From the NCBI RefSeq assembly GCF_032854445.1, contig NC_088301.1:24722402-24786401 (forward strand): a stretch of 64,000 bases of DNA. The letters run 5' to 3'. This document shows positions 26,301-41,300 of this stretch, piece by piece. Position 1 is the stretch's first letter, and each line of letters opens with the position of its first letter. Origin of the DNA: Liolophura sinensis. Taxonomy: Eukaryota > Mollusca > Polyplacophora > Chitonida > Chitonidae. A program made the position numbers and the translations under genes. The notes beneath the pieces are model-generated. The model saw only the letters and a program-made list of their open reading frames with translations. It was not told where the DNA came from and made no database searches.

Positions 26301-29300
26301 GAGAAGGAAACAAGAATGCCTGGAGTAAACCACTGCCCTTTGGCATGTATCTGGATAACTTTCCCTAGTGTGACACGCAAGTTGTATGTTACATTGGCAA
26401 AAGGCAAGTGATTAATAAGAACTTCATGCAAGACCACATCAGCAGGTACATACATGTATCCACAAGGAACACGCATTGCTTATTGCACAGAGAACAGTGG
26501 AAGAGTGGGATCATCGATGTTTCCCTGTCTATGAATGAGTTTGATCTAACACCTCATGAGTCCTAGTGACTTGGCGACAACTCTTTCATTCCACATCCAA
26601 ATAAGTACATGTAAAATGAACTCAAAGCGAAAGACTTAACATTTATCCCCAAGGCCAAAATAGACCTTTTTTATCATTCCGGACGACTGAAATACTCTAA
26701 AATTTTCGCTTATAGGATTGCTACCAGTATATATTATGTAAACACATCAATATATACCGTATATGGGAAAGATATAACCACAAAACTATATGAAGAAATT
26801 TTATTTAAAGTCAGTATTTCTTAATTTAAGTTCTAAAATAACATGTTAAAACCAGGTGATGACAAAGGCGAAAATTTGTCTCTCAGGCACAGATTTATTG
26901 TCACGTTCATCACCTGAGAATGCATTAGTTATATCTGCATCTTGTGTCATAGAAATTATAATTTCTAAACACTGGAAGACCCCAACATGTCCTCTAGTGC
27001 CCACTGAATCTTACCTCCCAACCCATCCAGCAATGGATATTTCCTCTACTACACACAAGGAGAATGTAAAATCATGAGTCCGTACTAACCTGGTAGGTAT
27101 CTGGCTTTTCCCAGGTAATGCTGTTTAGCAGAGCCTGATGATCTGCCTGATGTCCCTCGCCCGTGAGCTACAATCCCCTTAGGTACTTGAGGCTTCTTGT
27201 TCAAACTCCTGTTAATTACCATTGCAGAAAACTTTATGTAAGCTGTCACCAATTTCAGTATATGTACGAGTGCTGATTTTGATAGAAGTAATAAGATTCC
27301 GTATCCATGCAATGGCTACTCAGGTCCAAGCTGAAGCGACTATACTTCTCTGATAATGGATTTGTATGACCAAATTTCTTACACAATCTCAACGCAAAGG
27401 CAGGCAAGAACCAAATTACTTTTGGCGGTAAAGCGTAAAAATTCCAATCTCCAGACGAAATCTATCCACTTATCCCTAAAAACAGCATCAAAAAGGTGCC
27501 CCTAAATGTCCTATTTATTCTATTTGACATCTACAGCAGAAGGAATTATTATACACGAACTGTACTAAAAACTGCACTGATGTGACTAAAGTGTTGATGT
27601 ATTTTTCAAAACATTTTCAACTTTTCATCTCCAAAAGTTAAAGCGTGTCCAAAGACTGAAAACATAATCAGTTATGTTTATGTTCAGTTATGTTTACGTT
27701 TTAGCAACTGAAAAACAATTGTTGTCATCTCACTTCCATAAATCATTACAACTACTCACGCAAACAAGTCGTCATCATCGTCAAAGAGACTGAATTTCCT
27801 CTCCCTCTCAGGATGGTTTTCTTTCTTCTTGATGGAGGCCAGTGGTGCCTTTTTACTGTGAGGGATACCAAAGTCCAGATCGTCCCAGTCATCCCAGGTC
27901 TCTGATAACCCCCCACCCCAGCGCTTCCGCCCACTCTGCTTTTTAGATACAGATACTGTGAATGGGTCCTACAGAGAAGCAAAAGGCCAGAGTTTATTTC
28001 ATACACGTAAATGAACCTCAATCTTCATATTCTGTACATATATCCTCTGAATGACATTTCAAACGCAAATATAAAAAGCTTTAGCACCACTATGAAGATA
28101 CCCCACAGTTTATTTTTTCAATAATTCCTCCCCATTTCTCACAAAATGACAATGATTTGAATTGATTCATTGTTAATTATTTATTGGAGGAAACTGCAGC
28201 ACCTGTAGTAAAAATGACAAATATGGTACATATTCTTATGTTCATACATCTATACCCATCATATGCGTGAATTTTTGACAAGGAGCACGGCATAATCTTT
28301 ATATATGCCCAACAATGATACAGTATCCCTTCTGTGCCTGTAGCACAATGCACAATATTTGATCTTAAGCATGAATTGTACAAACATAGTAACACAGATT
28401 TATTCATTTATTTATCCAAATGTTACTTAATACCATACTGAAGAATTTTTTACTTACATGATGGTTAGTCTAATGGGCAGAGAAAACCACTGGTCTTTTG
28501 CAAGTCACAGACAAGCTTTCCCATGTGCAGCATAGGCCTCCCAAAGACTGGGAACAGGTGAATCTCTAAATTCCCTGTCCATGGCCGAGGCCTTATCTCG
28601 TACCTCATGTGCCCTTGCCAATGTAACGCAAACAGCTTAACCACTCTGCTGAGATCCACAGTCAGCAGAGTACTTGTATGACATACTAGAGAATACAGAA
28701 ATCTAACTCACATTTTCCTGATACTTGGGGGCATGCTTACTGCCTATGGAGGGTAACACAGCATTAGTGTGTGCTGCCTTGTGCTGCTGATTGGTTTGCC
28801 TGTTGTCATGGATGGGCCTGTTGCCCAGGGGCTCAGCCGCAGAGGGTTTGTACCCTCCCTGATTGTCTGCTGGTTTGTGACTGGGCTGATACTTTGGCTG
28901 GATCTCCTGTTTGCTTGTTTGGGATGAAACCCGTGACTGAGACCCCACAGGCGAGGGGCCATGACGGGCTTGGTTCGAGGGAGGAGTGGGGTGGTGTGTC
29001 ACAGGAGGGGGACGGGACTGCGTGCCAAGATTCTGTCCTACTTGGAAATATGAGTACCTAAGGCACTGGAAAAGAAACCATACTATATATCAATGAACAG
29101 GAATCAATTATTGAGGTTTAGCATATAATCAATATTTCAGCCATATCAAAAAGGCAGAACTGCTCAACGGCTGAAGCATCAAGACAATGAGATATTAGAG
29201 GCAGTGTCTGTTGGCATTTTAACACCATTTTGATCAGATCATCATTTCAGCTGCATGACAACAGTGCCTTTTTGTGGCAGGCCTGATCTAATGGCAACTG

Positions 29301-32300
29301 ATTTCTAGTTGCTGCCTCACTGGATTGTCATGCTGAAGACAACAGAAAAAATGTTGTCCACATTTTCTTCAACTTTTATGCATTTGCCTCAAGCATGGAG
29401 CAGATATTAACCTACACACCTTACAACTCTCTATGCATTCTTGCCAATTTGTCAAAAAAAGCCTGACAGACACCTGGCATGTCTGTCCTAAGCCTGGCAT
29501 GCACACACTGGGTTATCCATGTACAAATATATGGGCCACACAAAAGCACTAATAAGGGCTCAACTCAGTTCTAGCTTTATACATGCATGCCTCTCTTTTT
29601 TTATTATAAAATTTCAACTTGAAAACAGAACAGAGCCCATCTCAAGTCTCACGTGCAGAGTCTCATTTATTGTATTTACATGTATTCATTTATTTGCTAA
29701 CTGTTTTCTCTGATTCTCAGAAATACTTCACTTATGACAGCATTGGCCTGATTACAGTTTATTAGTGATAGAAACCAGGTCTGATCCTAAAGGATTATCT
29801 TTATCCTAAATTATAAAAATTCCAAATGATCATAATTACATTCCTGATGACATGGCAGAAAAATAAGCATAAAATAGCATTTAAAAGAATTAAATTTAAA
29901 TTAAATGGCATTTTAAGGAATACAAATGTATCATTGAGCTGTTACGGTACCTTACCTGACTAGAGCTTGGTCTCTTCTGAGGGTTCCATGCCAGCATATC
30001 CTTCATCAGCTGTATGGCGTCATTGCTGGCGTTGGGGATTATAGTCTTCAGGTTGGTAGCTACGCACTGCGGCCAGCGGAAGTTCATCTGAGCTGCCAGC
30101 TTGTAACCCTCATCCCAGTCCTCCTGTGGAGAGATGAGAACTCAAGATTGAGTGACAGGTAGAAGCGCTATCATTATGTACATGTACATCCAGGCACTGG
30201 GAATAGGGCATCAACAGACCACCACATTACATCTGAAACATTTTATTCAACCTCAATCATGAAAACACTTCTGCAGTTTTGACCCAAAATGGCATGATTT
30301 TCAATTTCCTGCGATTTCATCACACGCATGATGAGGTTAAAGTAGAACCTCAATGTTGCGGCCTTACAACCAGCATACAGATATTTTAATGTCTCCTGAA
30401 TCCATTTGGATCGATTATAAAGTTGTAAAGGGAAGAAAAACTGCGGGGTTTGGTGATCATACGTCAGAAAATTTTACCCCACTACACCTGAGCCACCCTT
30501 GACCTGCTGATGTCATGGTGGTACATTCGCTAGCAGGCATGCAAGGTTCTCCATGTGTACAACACAGACCACAAGAGACTATAGCTATACTTTTACAACT
30601 AATTTCGAGATGATTCCATTCTCAAGTGTGGCTTGCGACTGAAATAACACAATGCAGGATACTGTAAAGTTACATACATGTCCATAGCCTAATAATGCGT
30701 CATCTACAGTGGCCAGTATGTGAGTGAAAATCGGTCATCGCATTGCCCGGTCACTAGGCTGTACATGCTTTTCAAGAATCTAAAACAACTCCAGTATCTT
30801 TCAAAATAGTTGATGAAAAACTGTTTTACTTATATGATTTTCAGGGTGGTAATTAAGAGGTGTACAAGCACGGGGTAATTATAGATTAAGTCACAAGATG
30901 GCTAATTCTGAAAAAATACACAGTGGGTAGGCCTAATGCATGGGCTTGGCAATGTTTGCACGGCTTTTCAAAACATGTTCCCGGCAGGTGTTACTGGTAT
31001 GGCGTCCAGTCACATGAACTATTATGGACAGGTACAGTAGTACCTATCAACACCGACATCTTAAAAAGGCCAACATTTTGTGAAATCAAACAAAACTGCA
31101 CAGTCCAATTTTTACTCTATTTGACCATAATCTTAACTTATATAACTGACTGCCTTAAATACACTGACTCCTGTTCATTCTAAATACAGACTGTGATTTG
31201 CAGTACAAACATGTAGTCACTAGTGTTAATCCCTCTTGATTAATCTGAACCAATGTCCATCCTGCAGTAACTGACTGAAAATCAGATGGAAGGGAGATAA
31301 TCTTCTTACGCGAACTCTTACATGTGTACTTCAGCCTTTGGTTTAATCTACTGACTTATTATTTCTTTTGCAGTATGTATGTATGTATGTATGTATGTAT
31401 GTATGTATGTATGTATGTACACTGAGTGTGTGTATGTATGTACACTGTATGTATGTACACTGTATGTATGTATGTACACTGTATGCATGCATGTTCATAT
31501 ACTGTGTCTTCTTGTGGCAGGGTGAGTTCATGCCACCTCTGAAGTGTCATGCCAAAAGACACCAGACATGACACCACATGCTGTCACATTATACTGATAC
31601 TGTGCTGTGCCCTCCTATGATAATACTGTAATTTTTCAACCTACTCACATGTTTGCAAGGTGTTTATTCAAGAATATTCTGAGGGCATTATTCTGTGTAG
31701 ACTGATAAAATTACACTTTTAAGAAAATAAAGCCCTGAAATTGGGCAATCCAACAAATGTAGTTTTGTCTCCAAAATCAAATCAAACATGTACATAAAAT
31801 GAAACTGAAAGACGCTCTTTCATATGAGAAAAGAATTAGGGTATATTTACATCAGGCTTTAGTCACCCCAGTGACTGGTAAAGGAATGGTAGAGTTTAGT
31901 TTAGTTGATTGGTGTTAAACGCTGTGCTCAAGAATATTTCACTTATGCGACGGCGGCCAGCATTATGGTGGGAGAAAACCGGGCAGAGCCCAGGGGAAAC
32001 CCCTGACCATCTGCAAGTTGAAATGGTAGAGCAGTAGTTCAGTCTCTGAACACAAATGCCACAGCTAGGACTTACAATCACATTCTTTCCCTTTTACTGA
32101 TCTGACAATATTCATCCATAGCTAGTAGACACGCCACGATATGTGGAAATGAACTCGTCTGATAAAGTTCAACTTACACATATATTGCCAAAGCCAACGT
32201 AAATTTAATTAAGGAATAAATGTACTCATATGTACAGTACGGTTCTGCACTGTTGTTGTTGTTGTTGGACACGACCCTGTTTAATAAACCAACAGTCTTT

Positions 32301-35300
32301 GTCAGTCCTGAATACTGTTGGTCTACAGAGGTTTCATTGTTGCAGATATAAAACAATCAGTACCCACCTGTTTTGGAGTACCCAAGACAGAACAGATTTT
32401 AAAGATTTCATCGATTTCTGAACTGCCGGGAAATAATGGTCGTAATGTATAGAGCTCTGCCATGATGCAGCCTATTGCCCAGATGTCAATAGGAGAACTG
32501 TAGTTTGTGGAGCGTAGCAGCACCTCTGGGGCTCGGTACCTGAGCAAAAATGATATGTAAGTTTAAAACATTTTCCAGAACTCACATGATAAAGTGTGAC
32601 TGTTTTCACCTTTAACAACAAAAAAGTTCAGACTTGAAACTCCACTATTATAGGATGTAATGAAATATGACTGAAGTTCTCCTTGGATAGCTTACAAAAT
32701 CTGCTAAGTACTTATGCCTGAAAGAGTATCAAATCATTTATATATTTCATTAGTGTTTCATAGTGCTGTATTCAATCATTTTTCAGTTAAATGACAACAA
32801 TCAAGTTTACAGGTGAAGGAAACTTTAAGGCCCACTGAGTGTAAACCACTCCAGTTTTTCTGCCCAAAGGCCAAACCAGTGAGTTCAATTTGAAGTCTGT
32901 AGGCGCATTGGTTCAGCACCGTGTGGCCACATTAAGACACAAATGTACATTGTACTTGCAGTATATCTGTCAAAATGTATATTACATATACATGTATATA
33001 CATTCTTGTTCCCCACTTCTTCCATATAACAGGTGGTGTAACTTATCAGCTGGATATAAGATAAAGGGTCACAACCCAGTTTGATTTACAAATATAGTCT
33101 TTGTTGCTGGACTCGCTAAGGTAGCCATATCAAGAGCAGATTTAGTACAAAAAAAGTTTGGGCTCCCAAACTTATCAAGCTGTATTAAAACTAACAAGTA
33201 TTAAAGCTGAACAGAATATGATGGTTTACCAACAAAAAGTTTTCATACAAATTTCTTTCCTTCACAGTCTTAAAGGTTGTCGGAAAGTATTATTTTGAGT
33301 TACATTTTATAAAATTTCTTTATACGCAGTCACAATGTCACCTTTATAGTTTGGGACCAGAACCGTCAACTTCTTTTTTTTTATTTTTTATATGGGTCAC
33401 TTTTACAAGGAAGGAAACTCAGGGAAAACTCAAACCCTGGGAACAAACAGACGCTTACCATCTGGTGGAGACATAGTCGGTGTAGGGTGGTCTAGACCTC
33501 GTCTCCCTGGCTAACCCAAAGTCTGCTATCTTTACACAGTCTGGGCCCGAGCACAACAGATTCTCTGGCTTCATGTCCCGGTGGAAGAATCCTGCAGTGA
33601 TCAACAGACATCTGATTGCAATCTGCAGTGATCAACAGACAACTGATTGCAACCTGCAGTCATCAACAGACAACTGATTGAACCCTGCAGTCATTAACAG
33701 ACAACTGATTGCAACCTGCAGTCATCAACAGACAACTGATTGCAACCTGCAGTCATCAACAGACAACTGATTGCAACCTGCAGTCATCAACAGACAACTG
33801 ATTGCAACCTGCAGTCATCAGACAACTGATTGCAACCTGAAGTCATCAACAGACAACTGATTGCAACCTGCAGTCATCAACAGACAACTGATTGCAATCG
33901 TAAACAGAGCTTTTGGTTATCTTAATTTGGAAACACCTTGTATTTTTGGCTTCAATAAGGGTGCATCAAAATTTTAAAGGCACATGTTTGCTCATTTAAA
34001 GGTTGTTAAAGGCGCTAATATCTTCAGCTCCTTTCAAGGCTGGCATGCAGTTCGCACCCGGGTTTCTTTTTCAGGAATCTGACCATTGATAAATCTCTTA
34101 TAGCAGCGAAATTAAAACCTTCTTTGTTAGATATACATTTACTAGAGACATCGATTCGCTATAATTATAGTTACCCCATACTCCATGGGGTAATTCATTA
34201 TTTGTGGGTCTCTTAACTGTCTCATTACCAGCTGCTGATTTTCATGGCAAATTTTATGTGGTTAGTATCCTGTCAATAAGTTAATTCAGACTTCGTTTTG
34301 AACTGCTTTTGTTGATTGAAATCTTCGCTTATTTTCACAAGTAAGGATAATATTTCAAGAGAATTTAGATAATGCACAAAACAATCATCTCGGTGCACTA
34401 TTCACATAAGTTTCTAATATACATGTAAGGTGTTGCATGAATTCAATTTTTCTCAAATGTTTTTTTTTCTTTACGTAATTTCGGATGTCCTTTTTACAGA
34501 CTAAAGAGTGGCAACCACATATTCCATAAGCCATTAATGCATGACCATTCTGTCTTGATTCATAACTATTGAATATTTTTTAAAAGTGATGTCAAGACCA
34601 ACTGCTCATGTTGTAAGTTTCAATCTATACTTGTGCTCTAGGATGTTAGCTTTCAGCACAGGTGTTCTTTCACACTTCACTGGATTGGTATTCTGCTATG
34701 TGCGTTGATTATCAGTTTGCAGTATCAACTAGGAAGCCAGCTTGAGTTCATATATAGGCAGTGACAATTACTTCAATCAATGAAGGTTAGTAAAGTATAA
34801 AAATATTCAATATTAGTATCACAAACGGCCCACTGAAACAAAAAAAAAAATTGGTTGAAAGAAAAACTCAATTTCAGTTGAAAGAAAAACTCAATTTCAC
34901 CCAGAAAGTTGTGGTCGGTATGTGGAAAAATGAGTTTTATGAACCCCTGATTGGTACATCAAGTTTGAATGAAGAAATGTATCAATCAGAAGAGAATACA
35001 GTGTACATGACATTCCATTACTGCACTAAGTACCGGATTTGCAGTAATTATGAAAATAATTACCCGATTGTAATTAAACTTACGCATGCACAAGTTCTGA
35101 TTATAGGGAAGATGTAAGGTAAGCTTCATAAAAATAGGTCCAGTACTTTAGAAAGAGCTGCATGGACAAAATCTGAATACATAGAAAAGCATTATAATTG
35201 CGCAAAGTGCTAAATGGAGGTCATTATTAAAATAATTGTATCTAAATATTGCCATTAAACTTAACAAGCATGCACAAGTCCAGATGATAGGCATGATATA

Positions 35301-38300
35301 CATACATGTATGGTAAGATTCATCAAAATCTATGCAGAAGTTAGGGAGGGGGACGATACATGGACAAAATCTGACTTCATGGAAAAGCACAGTTACACAA
35401 GTCTAAATGGAGGGTAATTACCAAAACTGCCATTAAACTTAAGTATGCACCGGGTCAGATGATAGGCTAGATGCATGGTAAGCTTCATCAAAATCGGCGC
35501 AGTAGTTTGGGAGGGGATGTGGGTGGAGAAGCATGGACAAAATCATGTCTATAGACAGACAGACAGGATGATTTCAGTACCACCGGCTCTTGCCGTTTTA
35601 CTTGCACCTACAAGCATTACTTGCATTGACACAGTGATGAAAGTATTGTCTAAACAACCTGGAAGTTAAAAATAAAAATATATGCTTTGCTGACGTTCAC
35701 AATTAACGTATGCTGTGCAGAATGCTCTGTTGCCTAACATAATATAATTCAAGCTTATTACTCGGTACAGCTGACAGAATATCATTCATCCAATGTAGTT
35801 CATTATCCTATACCTACTCATCTTTGAAATAATTCTGAAACTAGATCACTAAAATTTATTTACTTGATTGGTGTTTTATGCTGTACTCAAGTATATTTTA
35901 CTTATATAATGGCTGCCAGCATTATGGTGGGAGAAAACCAGGCAATGCCCGGGGGAAACTCACGACCATCCGCATGTTGCTGGCAGACCTTCCCACGTAC
36001 GGCCTGAGAGAAAGCCAGCATGAGCTGGACTTGAACTCACAGCAACCGCATTGGTGAGAGGCTCCTGGGTCATTACGCTGCACTAGTGCGTAGATCACGA
36101 AAACTGCTTTTAAGTAAATGTACATGTCACTTACCATGTTTGTGCATAAATGCCATTCCCTGGCAGACCTGATAGGTAATATTTCGTATCACAGATTCTG
36201 GAAAAAGTTTATCCCTGAAAACCGAACAGAGAAGTATCATACACCTGCAACAAAACTATCCTAACACATCATAACACTGATGTGGCCCACTTTCACAAAA
36301 CTTTATAAGACACATTTCTCGCAACGTTTTTTGGTAAATGACTTTGTCATGGTTATAGGGTCATCAGGCCATGTCACTTACCAGAACAGCTATGAAAAAC
36401 TGATTTATGAACTTTTCTGAAAGTTGGCCCAGGTTTATTTGTAACATTATAACGATAATCTAATAACATCCTCAGTTTCAGTAATGATGATAGAAGTTAA
36501 GAAAATATGTTAATTATAAGTTGAGCTATTGGGCTGAATGTTTACTACAAATTTCAATTAGCTTATGCAAAGCATACATAAACAATAATAATCATACAAT
36601 ATATTTCAAGCCATCAGCAAACATAATACACAGTTTTCGAGTTACGCCATTATGACAACAGAATGACGTTCCGGTGCAAAATGACGTCGCCACTAAACGC
36701 CACAGTAGGGCTACTTGCCTATCTTTTAACATGGCAGTGATAGTGTTTAGATCTAAGTACCAACAGAACAATATTATTTTTTGTACAATATTGGGAACAC
36801 AAATTCACCCCTAAACACAATTCAGAAGATCAGTGCAAATCCTTTCAATTAGTTCTCTATATTCTATATACCACCCCATGTTAAAATTTCCAGACTGGCC
36901 CTACCGTGCCGTGAAGCGACGATGTCATATCACAAAGGGGCTTCACTCTGTTGTTGTAAAGTCACATCTCGAAACATGCGTATTATATCCTTTGGGGGGG
37001 ATAACTTGGCTGACTCTCCAAACAACCCCTCTACTATAAAGTTCTTATTGGACTTCTGATGGAATTTTGATGAAATACCTCCTGGTTTTTCATTAGCCAG
37101 AAAAATTTCCCAACCGCCTTAATCTACGCTAATTGGCCTGATTACCAATTGTTCAACAATGTTTTATATGATAAAATCTTCATTCAGAAAAATCATCTAC
37201 ATGTACCTATCGAACTCACCTGTCTTTCATCATTTGATAAAGGTTTTCTTTCATGTATTCGAAGACAAAATACAGCTGGTCATTTTCTCGTATTACTTCT
37301 TTGAGTTTTACTATATTGGCATGGTTTAACTTCCGTAGAGACTGCAAAGAAACAAAAAAAAACCAAAAAACTTATTCAATATTGTTTATACTACAAAACA
37401 TAATGTGCTGTAGCAAATACATACATACTGTAATATTAATAGTACATGCATTTACAACAGCCTTAATTCAGGAGAAACACTAATACATGCACATGTGGAA
37501 AGTATCAAATTTTCTTGCCGCAAAGTGGATGATACATGTATTTATGTAGGTATCTTGGTATTAAAATTATTAAAATCATAAGCATCTACCATTATGATTA
37601 CTTCATAGTTTTCTACCCAGAGCTCGGTAACAAAAATGTTTTCAGGTAGAATACATGTGTGTTCTTTTCCAGGCACCGCTGAATTATTGCTTATCAAATA
37701 CAAAGAAAAAGATCGTGAGACACATGTATCTATAAAGGAGTCTTGCTTGAGTGCCATTCTGGTGTGTGCGTACACATAAACATATACAGACAAAGGCAGC
37801 AGGAGATTTCTTCAGACATGTTTAAGTGGACTCGTGTAGGTGAAGACGCCCATCTTTCCAAGGCATACATGTACACAAAGGCAGCACCAAGAATGTATTA
37901 TCCATCTTCCAACAGTCTCAGAATCACATGTACCGTAAATGACCTAAAATTTGGTCAATGACTAACTGGCCGACTTTGCAAATGAAAGTTCTGTTCATCT
38001 GTTGTAAGGTTTGTTTGTAAGGTACAATGATCTCCTGCTAGAAAAATGTACGTTTCATCACCAAAGGTAATATAGGCCTTTATTTGGCTTTAGTAAAAGG
38101 TAACATTCAGGGTGAAATTTTGGGTCATTTACTGTATAAGCTTCACTATTCCTTTTCCGACCTGCTGCTGAAAAATGAGCCATGGAAGTTGATAGCCTTG
38201 TCTGACAACACATAGGCCACCTTGTCCTCAGGCTCTACACATGCTAACATGCACATGGCTGGCAGTCATGTGAGGAATACAATGACTCTTCTACCAATTA

Positions 38301-41300
38301 TCACACGAGTTTCTTATCGATCCCAGGGATATGGCACTTTTATCAAGTCTGTGTATAACTTGTGGTGTTACATGTGCAACCCACAGGCAATTCCTGTACT
38401 CAAGGAAAGGCCAGTCAACCATTGCAGCTTGATAAAGGAATCTGTGAAGCTTGCTGGCTGCTCAGCCATAGTACATGTTCTCCTGTTGGTGTCCGAGAGT
38501 AAATGTACATGTGTACCCAATGCATCACACATCCTGGCGCTTGTCATTTTACTCGTACGTACAAGCTTTTCTCAATGCAAAAATGAGATTGTAAGAAAAA
38601 GAGTTTAGTCTTAAAATTTGAACTTCAGTCATTCTTCTTTTTAACTATTAAACCCCCCAATTTTTCTTTTAAAAAACCCATTAAACTTCATTTATTTCCT
38701 CAATTTTAATTTGGCCAGAGAAAGATATAAAACAGGATTACAAAAATTACTCATTTTTCTAAAGATGAAGACTTGGTTTGGTACAAAATTGGTAGTTTTT
38801 CCTGTGAAAAGTTCTTGTATATATCCTGTTTTGTTTTTCACAAAATGTACATCTCTCTATTATCCCTGAACACTAATCACATATGAGCTATAACTATAGT
38901 TTAAAAGTATATAAACAATCTAATGCAATCATCAAAAAGTGACTGTTAAACCAAAAGAATCCTATCAAAAACTTTTGTGTCTAATCTAAATAGTTCTGTC
39001 TACTAGGGTTCAACTAATGCTTATTGCAATGTTATTTGAATATTCATGCAGGAGATGAGTTAATCCAATCCTACATGTTACCTGCTGAGGGTAACTAAGG
39101 CTAGGTATACATGTAGGTCATTCGTTACATGTTCGTCCTGTGACATTTATAAAATATTTACAACCTGGTCTTAACTTATAAATGTATGCTGTGTGATTAT
39201 TATGTACTGATAAGGCCTTCATAACCACTTATTCATTTATTCAATTGGGGTTTAACGCCATTCTCAATAATATTGCACTTACATGACGGCGGTCATGTTT
39301 TATATAGACAGAGGAAACTGGAGAAACTGGAGTGCCTGGAGTAAACTTTTTTTTTGGCAAGTAACAGATCTTTCCAACATGTATACAAGTACACATGGAT
39401 GTCGTATTGATGGGAGGCAAGTGATCTTCAATAAGCTTCATGTAAGATGACCTAAATGGCATAAGAGCCCTGTATGGCGTTCAAAAGACATGAATCCAAC
39501 ACACTCAGCCATGACCAGTTCCCTTCACAATGATTTGGATGTAACTAAAACCCAAATAACAGTCATAGATTTATTAGGCTACTCAGCAAGCCAGCCAGCT
39601 TGTGTTAGTACTCAACCATTGTTAGTACCTTATTAGCTGCCCTGTGATCATGCAGCAGTTCTATCAAAGCGCTGTGTTACACTATTGAGAGGCTAATCAT
39701 GTTACCGATGCCTCGCAGGTAACCTGGGAAAAAACACACCTGACCAATCCCCACCCAACTAATCGATAATATGTAATTTCCAGTACATAGAACTGATTGA
39801 TCACTGGTACCTACATGAACACGGGCTGACCAACCCAGGGTATACATCAGCAATAGGTATAGATTTTTCTACAGGGCAAACAGACTTATTCACCTTTTTC
39901 ACACAAACTCATCAAGCCAAAATCAGAATGTAAGGTGTAATGCGCCAATCAAAACAAGTACATGGGTTACTCCAAGTGCAATTATTTAGTTAAACAGGAT
40001 AACATTTGCCCTGGCAGTTTTCATTTTATAGCACCAACACAGATACATGTATAGCGATGAACTGAGAGTAGCTTGCAGGGTTATGGTTAGGCCATCATTA
40101 AAAATATATTCATTGGGTGTGAACCAAACGGCCCTCCAAAAAGGGCTATACTTCAAAATTTTCATTGAAATTTTGAATTATGTTTTCCAAACTCTAATTT
40201 CTATAAAATCCTTATCTTCTTCCATTAGCCATATTACAAAAAACAAGTACTCCCTATGAACTTATTTTATTTTTCTGATAGGGTTGGATATGCCCTTCAA
40301 AGAATTTTTCATGGATGGCCTTAAACAGCACTTACTGACTTACCTTTACTTCTCTCAAATTTAGACATTCATCCCAAGAATAATACTTTTTCTTCATTCT
40401 GGAAAAGAAAAAAATTATATATATATATATATATAGTCATAAAAGTTATCAAGTGTTAATATATTATAACAAATGAGGCAAACAATTCCTTGAATCAATG
40501 TATGGCAAATGAAAGTTTTAAACCTCAATCTTACATGTAGCTAAATGTATATTGCGGCTTTTATCAGAGAAACCTAAGGTTGACTTGCAAACTTGATGAT
40601 TCACAAAGAAAACCTATTTGATATATCTCGGGTGATGTTTCCATAATATATATATATACAAAAAAAAAAATGATACATACTCAATAGTGATACCATAAAT
40701 TTTTCATTGTGATTTATAAAAAATAAACAATCAATATTAAAAAATAAACACATGAATGCAGTCTGCATTAATCTGCAAACAATAATCCTATTTTACAACA
40801 TCCATAGCCTTTAACCTCCCAACAATACTATAATCACCATTTGTCAGAACCGGCAGTGAGAGAGCTTTGGCCATGTGCCAGTCACTAGTCTTCTTTTGTC
40901 GAACAAAGCCACAATACAAGTTTCTGCAGGCATCCATGTATTACTGGCAAGTCCATGCCCTTGTAAGTGTGGATCAAAAAAGTCAATACTGACAGCTAGT
41001 AAACACTGGCAACATCATGAGGTCCTTGTATTGCACAGGCTATAGCATACAGTACATGTAGGTCAAAATAAAGGAATCACAAGAAAATTATATGTTCTTA
41101 TACATGTGTAATGTTTGCGTATAGTATATTCTATTCATTACATATTACAAAATTAAATTTTCTGCAGTATTTGAGCAGAACCAAATGTTTCGGTCTGAGA
41201 AAGCACTGTTCTATGTGTGACAATGATGAATGTCTAGTCATGCTTGCATATGTACAATGCATCTAGTGTGTAAGCTTATATTTATTTTATTTATTTGATT

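Noticed and set aside
33591..33898. CRISPR-like array of 31-bp repeats
   Set aside because: Units are contiguous with no unique spacers, and the setting is an animal intron. The same holds for the 23-bp array at 42800.
38222..38608. 128-codon plus-strand frame in kinase intron 2
   Set aside because: No recognised homology, no coding signals; plausible chance frame next to a MITE.
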